A DNA stretch of 64,000 nt from Stutzerimonas xanthomarina DSM 18231 (GTDB taxonomy: Bacteria; Pseudomonadota; Gammaproteobacteria; Pseudomonadales; Pseudomonadaceae). Every line of letters begins with the position of its first letter. Within the stretch, counting starts at the first letter, position 1. The position numbers and the translations under genes are program-made. Location: NCBI RefSeq assembly GCF_900129835.1, contig NZ_FQXA01000002.1, positions 186,001 to 250,000 of the forward strand, written 5' to 3'. Shown piece after piece: positions 56,724-64,000 of the stretch. The notes under the pieces are model-generated. The model ran no database searches. It was not told the DNA's origin and saw only the letters and a list, made by a program, of their open reading frames with translations.

Positions 56724-57149
56724 TCACTTGGCGAACAGCTGACTCATGTCCTTGAATGCCTTGAATTCCAGGGCATTACCGCAGGGATCGAAGAGAAACA
56801 TGGTCGCCTGTTCACCGACCTGGCCCTGGAATCGCACATAAGGTTCGATCACGAACCGGGTGCCGCGGGCGCGCAGGCGCTCGGCCAATGCTTCCCACTC
56901 AGGCCAGCTGAGAACGATGCCGAAATGCGGTACCGGAACGTCGTGGCCGTCTACGGCATTGGTGTGTGCGGCTTCCTGCGACGGCGTCTGCGGATGTTCA
57001 TGGATGACCAGTTGATGGCCATAGAAATCGAAATCTACCCAGTGCTCAGACGAGCGGCCTTCGGCCAGACCGAAGACTTCGCCATAGAAACGGCGAGCGG
57101 CGGGCAGGTCGTATACGGGGATCGCAAGGTGAAAAGGGGAAAGGCTCAT
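56724..57149 (-). CDS. VOC-family (glyoxalase/dioxygenase fold) protein
   Basis: A 141-residue protein with paired beta-alpha-beta-beta-beta modules: [20 protein letters not shown] and, in the second half, [17 protein letters not shown] then [17 protein letters not shown]. The likely metal ligands are the N-terminal His (FHLAI), the central His (VPHFGIVL) and the C-terminal Glu (LEFK). The enzymatic reaction is unknown. The start at 57149 has AAGGAAG upstream. It is divergent from a LysR gene that may regulate it. Confidence 0.87.
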   Translation of the reverse strand: MSLSPFHLAIPVYDLPAARRFYGEVFGLAEGRSSEHWVDFDFYGHQLVIHEHPQTPSQEAAHTNAVDGHDVPVPHFGIVLSWPEWEALAERLRARGTRFVIEPYVRFQGQVGEQATMFLFDPCGNALEFKAFKDMSQLFAK

Positions 57150-57262
57150 CAAGGCTTCCTTCTGTGGTGGGGCCGTGACCGCCATCTTGCCGATTTGTCG
57201 TACCCACCAACAGCGGATATCGTTCGTGCCGAGCCTCGACTATTTCGATCAATCAGGTCCTT

Positions 57263-58153
57263 ATGATCCGTGAACTGAGAACCTTCCTCGCCATTGCCCG
57301 TTGCGGCAGTTTTGCCGCTGCAGGCCATAAAGTCGGTCTGACCCAATCAGCCGTCAGCGCGCAGATCAAGAATCTTGAGGAGGCACTGGGTCTGCGTTTA
57401 TTTGATCGAACGGGCCGCTCCGCGCATCTCAATCCGGCGGGTTTGCGAGCCTTGCCGCTGGCCGAACAGATTCTGGAGACGTTCAGCCTGATGGGGCAGC
57501 CGGAGTCGTTGGAAGACTACCGGGGCGAACTGCGCATCGGTGCGATCGGTACGGTACAGACCGGGCTACTGCCACCAGTGCTGCTCCGTCTGCTGGAGCA
57601 GGCGCCGGGCGTCGCGCCAAAGCTGGTTCCCGGCGTTTCCCTCAACTTGCTGTCGCAAGTCGATGCCGGTGAGATTGATCTGGCAATCATGATCCGACCG
57701 CCGTTTGCCCTGCCCAAGGAACTGGACGCCGAGCTCATACAACGCGAACCGTTCGTGCTGATCGCACCGCTCGACGTCGCCGGCGATGATCCGCTGCAAC
57801 TGCTTGTCGAGCAGCCTTTCGTACGTTACGACCGCAATTCCTTCGGCGGGCGACAGGTGAGCCAGTTCCTACGCAAACATCACCTGGACGTACGTGCTGG
57901 TCTGGAGCTCGACGAGCTGGATGCCATTGTAAAGATGGTCGCCTGTGGCCTGGGTGTCGCGCTGGTGCCGGAGGCCGGGTTATGGCTCGAACGTGCGCCG
58001 ACGGTTCGTGTTCTGCGATTGGGTGGCGCGACGTTCTATCGCGAGCTGGTATTGGTCGGGCGGCACAGCGCCCGACAGCTGCCGGTGCAGCAGCTATTTC
58101 GCCGCTGTGTGCGGGACGTCCTGGCGGATCATCCACGTCCGGCCACGGCTTAG
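57263..58153 (+). CDS. LysR-family regulator divergent from the VOC gene
   Basis: A 296-residue LysR protein: helix-turn-helix MIRELRTFLAIARCGSFAAA... VGLTQSAVSAQIKNLEEALG, wing LFDRTGRSAHLNPAG, and co-inducer domain with [17 protein letters not shown]. The 113-bp divergent spacing from the VOC gene suggests that gene is its target. The effector is unknown. Confidence 0.88.
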   Translation: MIRELRTFLAIARCGSFAAAGHKVGLTQSAVSAQIKNLEEALGLRLFDRTGRSAHLNPAGLRALPLAEQILETFSLMGQPESLEDYRGELRIGAIGTVQTGLLPPVLLRLLEQAPGVAPKLVPGVSLNLLSQVDAGEIDLAIMIRPPFALPKELDAELIQREPFVLIAPLDVAGDDPLQLLVEQPFVRYDRNSFGGRQVSQFLRKHHLDVRAGLELDELDAIVKMVACGLGVALVPEAGLWLERAPTVRVLRLGGATFYRELVLVGRHSARQLPVQQLFRRCVRDVLADHPRPATA

Positions 58154-58228
58154 CGAGGCAGCGAGACAGATCGCACGCAGCTACACTGAACGTCGGCTAC
58201 GGAAGGCTCTATCCCGGTCTTTTCGGCT

Positions 58229-58253
58229 CTTGCACTACGCGTACCAGTGCAAG
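58229..58253. terminator. Hairpin after the LysR gene
   Basis: CTTGCACT-N9-AGTGCAAG is a perfect 8-bp stem extended by GCT/AGC with a mismatch, 76 bp after the LysR stop. No strong U-tract follows. Confidence 0.4.
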
Positions 58254-58338
58254 GAGCACATGGATAGCTGCGCAGACGAATAGTGCTCAGAACGGTGGCC
58301 GACTCTAAGAGTCCAACCTGAACCCCGCCATACCACGT

Positions 58339-60936
58339 GTGGATATCTGCATGGCCCAACCAGATCTGCAATCCCGACTTGCTTTCACGCTGCGATCTGC
58401 TGGCTTGCTGGAGTGGTACGTCGAACTGGACGACTCGCTGAGCGATGGCCAAGCGACCGTCGCGGTCGTCACCCATGCGCTCGATGCCTGTGCCTTGGGC
58501 AGTACCTCGCTCACCGAATTTCTGGAGCATATCCACCCGGACGACCGTGATTCGGTCGCCGAGCACGTTGCTATCACCCTCTCGACCGGTGACGAAGTGC
58601 GCTTCGAATGCCGTGTGCTGGTAGACGAGAGCAGCGTGCAGATGGTCAGCGTAACCGGACGCTCCACCGCCCACCCTGAGTTGAGAGCGCTGCACTTCAT
58701 CAGTCAGGACGTGACCGACTGCCGCCGTTCCGAGGCGATTGCCGAAGGGCAGATGCGCGCACTCGAGCTGGCGGTGGCCGGCGCGCCCTTGACGGAGGTG
58801 CTGGTCGAACTGACCCGCTCGGCCCAAAAGCAGTCTGCTAGGACTGTTAGCGCAGCGATCATGCGCCTGGATGAGGATGGCAGGCTGCGATTCGTTGAAG
58901 CGTCCAGCCTTCCTTCAGATTTCGTCGCTGCGCTCAATGCAATGGACGCAGGTTCCGATGGAACCACCTGCAGCGTGTCGGTACGCACGGGCAAGCCAAG
59001 CGTTGCCTTGGACATTGGCGGCGATCCGTCCTGGGCCAGGCACCGAGACAAGGCGCTCGAGCATGGCCTGCGCGCTTGCTGGTCCACACCCATTCTTTCG
59101 CACAGCGGCGAAGTGATGGGCACCATTGCCTGTTACAGCAGCGTCTGCGCAGCGCCGTCATCTCTGGAACAGCAGGGCATCACGCTGCTCGCCAATACGG
59201 CGGCGTTGGTGGTGCAACGCGATCGAGCCAACCGGGCGCGGCTCGAGGTCGAGCAGAAAATGGCGGCCAACGAGCGTCGCTTCAAGGGGCTGGTTAAGGC
59301 TACCAACAGCCTCGTCTGGTCGACCAGCCCGCTGGTGGATATCGTCGAGTCACAGCCTGATTGGAACGAGTTCACCGGGCAGACGTTCGAGCAATCGCGC
59401 GGCAAGGGCTGGCTCGAAGCCGTGCATCCCGAAGATCGCCCCGAACTGGAAGCCCTTGTCGAGGAAATGCGCTCAGTCTTTGCAAACAGGCGCGCCGAGT
59501 ACCGCGTCCGCCAGGCTGACGGCCAGTACCGGCATATGTCCGGTCACGCCGTGCCCATCTTCGATGACCACGGCAACATCAAAGAGTGGTCCGGTGGGTT
59601 GACCGATATTACCGACCGCAAGCAGGTCGAGCACCGACTGCACCACATGGCCACGCATGATCCGTTGACGGGGTTGCCGAACCGAATCTATCTCAACGAA
59701 CACCTGCGGGAACTGGTCAATTTCATTCCGGAAAATCAGCAGTTGATGATCATGCTCATCGATCTTGATCGCTTCAAGGAAGTGAACGACTCGATGGGCC
59801 ATGGCTATGGCGACGTGCTCCTGGTGCAGATCGCTCATCGCCTGCGCGAGGCGCTGCCATCCGGTGATCTGGTGGCGCGCCTGGGCGGGGACGAGTTTGT
59901 GGTGGTGGCCCATCTGCCTGACGGGGCGCGCTCGGCCGAGCGGCTGGCGAGCGATCTGCTGCGGGCGATCCAGGTGCCCTGCGATGTGCTCGGCACCCGC
60001 TATTACCCTTCGGCGTCGATGGGCATGTGCCTGTATCCGGACCCCGACACCAGCATTGACGAGCTCCTACAACACGCCGATATCGCCATGTACCGCGCCA
60101 AGTACGCGGGCGGCACCGGAATGCGGTTCTTCTCGGCTGAGATGAGCATCGAGAGCAAGAACCGCATGGCCCTCGAACTCGATCTGCGCGAAGCGCTGGA
60201 GCGTGATGAATTTGTCCTGCATTACCAGCCGCGCATCTGTCTGGACGATGACATTCCGTGCGGTGTGGAGGCGCTGATTCGCTGGAACCACCCAACCAAG
60301 GGGCTGGTCTCACCAGCAGAATTCATACCCATCGCCGAAGCCACCGGACTGATTTGCAAGATCGGTAACTGGGTGCTGCACCAGGCGTGCCAGGACATCC
60401 AGCAATTGACCGCACGCATCGGTACCGAACTGACGCTGTCGGTGAACGTGTCGCCGGTGCAGCTAAAGTCCCCAATGCTGTGCAGCGAAGTCAGCCGGGC
60501 ACTGCAGGCGGCCGGGTTGGATACGCACCGTCTCGAACTGGAGTTGACCGAGTCCGGCTTGATCGAAGACACCGACACGTCGCATCAGCTCTTGAGAAGT
60601 CTCGGCGCCATCGGGGTGAGGCTTGCAATTGATGACTTCGGCACCGGGTACGCCGGCATCGCCTACTTGCGCCAATATCCAATCGACGTGGTGAAGCTTG
60701 ATCGGACCTTCCTTTGCCCAACCGCCAAAAGCGATAACTGTCTCGATTTCATCAAGGCGGTGACCGAAATGTGCCACTCGCTTGGCATGCGCGTCGTGGC
60801 CGAAGGCGTAGAGGATGCCGACATGCTCCGGCAGTTGATGCGGTCAACATGCGACGAGGCGCAGGGCTATCTGTTCGCTAAGCCTATGCCGTTGGACAAA
60901 CTGGGTGACTACATCATCGACCGCCGCGCGAGTTGA
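58339..60936 (+). CDS. PAS/GAF sensor protein with GGDEF and EAL domains
   Basis: An 865-residue cytosolic cyclic-di-GMP protein: an N-terminal PAS-like region (~1-135), GAF domain (~150-300), PAS with PAC (~310-430; ITDRKQVEHRLHHMATHDPL), GGDEF (~430-595) and EAL (~615-860). The diguanylate cyclase motif RLGGDEF is intact (residues 516-520). The phosphodiesterase motif is intact too: EAL at 644-646 (GVEALIRW), NVSPVQL, ELTES, IDDFGTGYAG and VAEGVE. Either activity could dominate in the cell. It starts with GTG at 58339 or ATG at 58351; no clear ribosome-binding site decides. Confidence 0.93.
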   Translation: MDICMAQPDLQSRLAFTLRSAGLLEWYVELDDSLSDGQATVAVVTHALDACALGSTSLTEFLEHIHPDDRDSVAEHVAITLSTGDEVRFECRVLVDESSVQMVSVTGRSTAHPELRALHFISQDVTDCRRSEAIAEGQMRALELAVAGAPLTEVLVELTRSAQKQSARTVSAAIMRLDEDGRLRFVEASSLPSDFVAALNAMDAGSDGTTCSVSVRTGKPSVALDIGGDPSWARHRDKALEHGLRACWSTPILSHSGEVMGTIACYSSVCAAPSSLEQQGITLLANTAALVVQRDRANRARLEVEQKMAANERRFKGLVKATNSLVWSTSPLVDIVESQPDWNEFTGQTFEQSRGKGWLEAVHPEDRPELEALVEEMRSVFANRRAEYRVRQADGQYRHMSGHAVPIFDDHGNIKEWSGGLTDITDRKQVEHRLHHMATHDPLTGLPNRIYLNEHLRELVNFIPENQQLMIMLIDLDRFKEVNDSMGHGYGDVLLVQIAHRLREALPSGDLVARLGGDEFVVVAHLPDGARSAERLASDLLRAIQVPCDVLGTRYYPSASMGMCLYPDPDTSIDELLQHADIAMYRAKYAGGTGMRFFSAEMSIESKNRMALELDLREALERDEFVLHYQPRICLDDDIPCGVEALIRWNHPTKGLVSPAEFIPIAEATGLICKIGNWVLHQACQDIQQLTARIGTELTLSVNVSPVQLKSPMLCSEVSRALQAAGLDTHRLELELTESGLIEDTDTSHQLLRSLGAIGVRLAIDDFGTGYAGIAYLRQYPIDVVKLDRTFLCPTAKSDNCLDFIKAVTEMCHSLGMRVVAEGVEDADMLRQLMRSTCDEAQGYLFAKPMPLDKLGDYIIDRRAS

Positions 60937-61222
60937 GCTTTACGGCTTGCACGCTGTGTATCGGCTGAAGCCGGCATTGATACTGTTCTGCTTAACGGGA
61001 CCCGACAGGCTGCGGCGCTCTTCGCGGAAGCCCAGGCGCGCTCTATCATGCGCTGTCGCTGCGGATGCGCTTTCGATGCAGCTGTGGGGAACCAAAGCCC
61101 GAAGGTGGATGGTCGAAGCGCGTAGATAAATGCCGATCGCCGCCTGATTTCGCTTTCGACTGCCTCGACGGAACCCAAGATTCTGCCTGAATCGACCTAC
61201 TGATCCTCCAAAGGAACGACTG

Positions 61223-62887
61223 ATGAGCCTCGACCTCAACGCAGGACGCCTCCCTGATGAGCACATCCTGACCAACATTCCGCGTCTGATTTCGCGGTAT
61301 TACAGCGAGCGCCCTGATCCATCCGATCCGGCCCAGCAAGTGGCGTTCGGCACCTCCGGCCACCGCGGCTCGTCACTGAAAAACAGCTTCAACGAGTGGC
61401 ACATCCTGGCGACTACCCAGGCGATCTGCGACTACCGTCGCGACCAGGGCATCGACGGGCCAATCTTCGTTGGCATGGACACCCATGCGTTGTCCGAACC
61501 GGCATTCGTTTCCGCTTTGGAAGTGCTCGCGGCCAATGGCATCGAGACACGAATTGACGCTGGCTGCAGCGAAACCAATGGTGAGCCGGGCTATACGCCG
61601 ACGCCTGCTATTTCCAACGCCATCCTCGAATACAACGCCGGTCGCAGTAGCGGCCTGGCTGACGGCATCGTCATTACGCCGTCGCACAATCCACCCGCTG
61701 ACGGCGGCTTCAAGTACAACCCCACAAACGGCGGCCCGGCTGACACGGGCGTGACCAAGTGGATTCAGGAGCGCGCCAATGCGCTGCTGGTTGCCGGGCT
61801 CAAGGGCGTCCAGCGAATGGATTATGCTCAGGCGCTCAAGGCACCGACTACTAAGCGCTTCGATTTCATCGACAGCTATGTTGGCGGTTTGGAGCAGGTG
61901 ATCGATCTCCAGGCGATCCGCAACTCCGGTCTGAAGTTCGGCGTCGACCCGCTGGGCGGCGCTGGTGTGCATTACTGGACGCGCATCGCCGAGCGCTACG
62001 GCCTGCCGCTTGAAGTGCTTTCCACCCGCGTCGACCCCACCTTCCGCTTCATGCGGCTGGACTGGGACGGCAAGATCCGCATGGACTGCAGCTCGCCACA
62101 TGCCATGGCCGGTCTGATTGAAAACAAGGACCGCTTTGACGTCTCCTTTGCCTGCGACACCGACCACGACCGGCATGGCATCGTGGCGCGCTCGGTGGGG
62201 CTGCTGAATCCCAATCACTACCTGGCGGTTGCCATCGAATACCTGTTCACCCATCGGCCCGAGTGGAGCGCTGGGGCCGGAATCGGCAAGACATTGGTGT
62301 CCTCGTCGATGATCGACCGGGTCGCCAAAGGCATCGACCGCAAGGCCGTCGAGGTGCCGGTGGGCTTCAAATGGTTCGTCGATGGTTTGATGGACGGCAG
62401 CCTGGGCTTTGGCGGCGAGGAATCCGCTGGCGCGTCTTTCCTGCGCAAGCAGGGCGGCGCCTGGTCGACTGACAAGGATGGTCTGATTCTTGGCCTGCTG
62501 GCCGCAGAAATTACCGCCGTGACCGGCAAGGACCCGGGCGAGCGCTACCAGGCACTGACCGAGCGTTTCGGCGCGCCGGTCTATCAGCGTATCGATGCCC
62601 CCGCCAACCGTGAGCAAAAAGCCAAACTCGGCAAGCTCTCGGCGTCCCAGGTCACGGCTGGCGAACTGGCGGGTCAGCCAATCACCCAGATTCTTACCGA
62701 GGCGCCCGGCAACGGCGCTGCAATCGGCGGGCTGAAGGTCGTGACCGACAATGGTTGGTTCGCCGCGCGCCCATCCGGTACCGAGGACGTCTACAAGATC
62801 TATGCGGAAAGCTTCGAGGGCGAGGCGCACCTCACGCGCATTCAGGAAGAGGCCAAGGCGCTGGTCGATGGCGTGCTGAATAGCTAA
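61223..62887 (+). CDS. pgm: Phosphoglucomutase (alpha-D-glucose phosphate-specific)
   Basis: Interconverts glucose 1-phosphate and glucose 6-phosphate. A 554-residue protein, close to the E. coli Pgm length (546). The sugar-binding N-terminal FGTSGHRG, the phosphoserine loop [16 protein letters not shown], the metal loop [13 protein letters not shown], the sugar loop [11 protein letters not shown] and the phosphate loop [13 protein letters not shown] are all present. AAGGAA precedes the ATG. It ends in a good terminator and stands alone. The 286 bp upstream show no gene. Confidence 0.96.
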   Translation: MSLDLNAGRLPDEHILTNIPRLISRYYSERPDPSDPAQQVAFGTSGHRGSSLKNSFNEWHILATTQAICDYRRDQGIDGPIFVGMDTHALSEPAFVSALEVLAANGIETRIDAGCSETNGEPGYTPTPAISNAILEYNAGRSSGLADGIVITPSHNPPADGGFKYNPTNGGPADTGVTKWIQERANALLVAGLKGVQRMDYAQALKAPTTKRFDFIDSYVGGLEQVIDLQAIRNSGLKFGVDPLGGAGVHYWTRIAERYGLPLEVLSTRVDPTFRFMRLDWDGKIRMDCSSPHAMAGLIENKDRFDVSFACDTDHDRHGIVARSVGLLNPNHYLAVAIEYLFTHRPEWSAGAGIGKTLVSSSMIDRVAKGIDRKAVEVPVGFKWFVDGLMDGSLGFGGEESAGASFLRKQGGAWSTDKDGLILGLLAAEITAVTGKDPGERYQALTERFGAPVYQRIDAPANREQKAKLGKLSASQVTAGELAGQPITQILTEAPGNGAAIGGLKVVTDNGWFAARPSGTEDVYKIYAESFEGEAHLTRIQEEAKALVDGVLNS

Positions 62888-62903
62888 CGCGTAACACAGG
62901 GAC

Positions 62904-62934
62904 AAGCCGCCACGGGATAGCGGGGCGGCTTTTT
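62904..62934 (+). terminator. Terminator of pgm
   Basis: AAGCCGCC-N12-GGCGGCTT followed by TTTGG, 16 nt after the stop codon. It could also serve the convergent RidA gene. Confidence 0.85.
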
Positions 62935-62952
62935 GGTGCGCAAAGGGCGGGG

Positions 62953-63357
62953 TCAGCTGGCTGATGGTTCGCGCAGTTTTGCGATCACTTTGATTTCGAA
63001 CTGGAACCCGTACAGCCATGTCACGCCGACAGCCGTCACAGTAGGGTGCGGTGCGCTGCCCCAGTATTCCTGCACGACACTCCAAACTCGCTCGAAGTTG
63101 CTCTGCGGATCGACCATGAAAACGGTCACATCGATGACATCATCGAAGGTACATTCCGCTGCCTCGAGCACCGCGTTCAGATTCTCGAAGGCAAGCCTCA
63201 CCTGAGCTTCGAGCTCAGGCTCCGGCGATCCGTCTTCGCGGCTGCCGACTTGTCCGGATACGAACAGCATCTCGTTGGCTCGAATGGCCGGCGAGTAGCG
63301 GTTCCGTTCATAAAGTGCTCGTCGCCCAGCAGGGAAAACCACGTCACGTGTGTTCAT
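62953..63357 (-). CDS. RidA/YjgF-family protein
   Basis: A 134-residue member of the RidA (reactive intermediate/imine deaminase) superfamily. Typical pieces are FVSGQVGSREDG, QVRLAFENLNAVLEAAECTFDDVIDVTVFMVD and HPTVTAVGVTWL. The C-terminal arginine-plus-glutamate pattern of true enamine deaminases (RxxVEVE-like) is replaced here by FEIKVIAKL, so the deaminase activity is uncertain. AGAGG precedes the ATG. It is divergent from a LysR gene. Confidence 0.88.
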   Translation of the reverse strand: MNTRDVVFPAGRRALYERNRYSPAIRANEMLFVSGQVGSREDGSPEPELEAQVRLAFENLNAVLEAAECTFDDVIDVTVFMVDPQSNFERVWSVVQEYWGSAPHPTVTAVGVTWLYGFQFEIKVIAKLREPSAS

Positions 63358-63493
63358 AGGCGCCTCTTGCGTCAGTCGATATCGAGTAGGTAATTGACGA
63401 AGAGACTGTAGGGCTGCCGGTTGGAGGGATAAACTCGCAAGGCTGTTCAGCACTGTTCTCAAATTCCAAACAATCCCAGCACCCGGAGCCGAC

Positions 63494-64000
63494 ATGGACC
63501 GCTTTGTCGCAATGCAGGCCTTTGCCCGAGTGGTCGAAACCGGCAGCTTCACCAAAGCCGCCAACACCTTGCACCTGAGCAAAACCAGCGTGACTCAACT
63601 GGTGCAACAGCTCGAAGCGCGATTGCGTGTGAGGTTGCTCAACCGAACTACACGCAAGGTCAATGTCACGGCGGATGGCGCCGCGTATTACGAACGGGTG
63701 GTGCGGTTATTGGCGGATCTGGACGATGCCGAAACCAGCCTGTCCAATGCGTCGGCATCGCCGCGTGGCCGCCTCAGGGTGGATGTGCCCAGCCCGTTTG
63801 CGCGGTCCATTCTGATACCCGCGCTTCCTGACTTTCATGCCAGCTATCCAGAAATCCAGCTGGACTTGGGTGTCAGCGACCGGATGGTGGATCTGATCGA
63901 TGAGAACGTCGATTGCGTCGTGCGTGGCGGCGAACTCACCGATCTGTCTCTCATGGCGCGGCACATTGGCGACCTCCAACTGGGGGTTTATGCCGCGCAC
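63494..64000 (+). CDS. LysR-family regulator (partial, runs off the window)
   Basis: 169 codons are visible from the ATG. The helix-turn-helix is [20 protein letters not shown]... [20 protein letters not shown], and the wing is [15 protein letters not shown]. The start of the substrate-binding domain is [20 protein letters not shown]. It belongs to the RLNRTTR subgroup, which often regulates a divergent redox or detoxification gene, here the RidA-family gene 136 bp away. The C-terminus is outside the window. Confidence 0.9.
   Translation, partial: MDRFVAMQAFARVVETGSFTKAANTLHLSKTSVTQLVQQLEARLRVRLLNRTTRKVNVTADGAAYYERVVRLLADLDDAETSLSNASASPRGRLRVDVPSPFARSILIPALPDFHASYPEIQLDLGVSDRMVDLIDENVDCVVRGGELTDLSLMARHIGDLQLGVYAAH

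Overview
The window is high-GC DNA of a pseudomonad, most likely the Pseudomonas stutzeri group (Stutzerimonas). The evidence is the gene content (hpd/hmg, ato, ben-cat-pca, cusCBAF), the BenR-, PcaR- and HmgR-type regulators with recognisable operators, and pseudomonad REP elements. The species is an inference. About 58 protein genes are supported. I saw no rRNA, tRNA, CRISPR array, insertion sequence or prophage.

Layout. 1-1.3 kb: the tail of a SAF-domain protein and two small genes. 1.4-3.0 kb: hpd behind a distant HmgR-type operator. 3.1-9.8 kb: a copper/silver efflux operon (small Met/His-rich protein, cusC, cusB, cusA, cusF) whose last four genes overlap by ATGA. 9.9-15.1 kb: a GFA protein, a frameshifted EamA transporter, an alpha/beta hydrolase, an AMP-forming acyl-CoA synthetase and two small proteins. 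15.2-18.7 kb: hmgR divergent from hmgA-fahA, with no maleylacetoacetate isomerase. 18.8-23.6 kb: a four-gene MBOAT / FkbH / acyl-carrier-protein / SGNH operon, the best candidate for an undescribed system. It looks like a Dlt-type export-acylation machine in which the loading enzyme is FkbH, which would load a glycerate-derived C3 unit. 24.3-26.0 kb: a chemoreceptor. 26.1-30.5 kb: atoDAB-atoE (acetoacetate use) with a divergent LysR. 31.8-49.8 kb: a benzoate-to-TCA-cycle island: benR, a hybrid histidine kinase, benABCDK-catBCA-benE, pcaR, pcaIJF and pcaD. 49.9-64 kb: a second chemoreceptor, a tannase/feruloyl-esterase-type secreted enzyme, a Na+/H+ antiporter, a VOC protein with a divergent LysR, a GGDEF-EAL protein, phosphoglucomutase, a RidA protein and a LysR gene cut by the window end.

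How the genes fit together. Tyrosine carbon passes through Hpd, HmgA and FahA to fumarate and acetoacetate, and AtoDA/AtoB could turn acetoacetate into acetyl-CoA. Benzoate passes through BenABCD, CatABC, PcaD, PcaIJ and PcaF to succinyl-CoA and acetyl-CoA, and every step of that route is encoded here. Regulatory DNA is unusually legible: two inverted repeats of the GCGTAA-N5-TTACGC type (HmgR), paired CGATAATCG boxes 19 bp apart before pcaR and pcaI (PcaR), and two direct TGCA-N6-GGATA boxes before benA (BenR). The catabolic island and the ato end are also peppered with palindromic repeats: a GTAGGGTGG family, REP elements and a TCCCACGCT family. Some are tandemly amplified and some lie inside operons.
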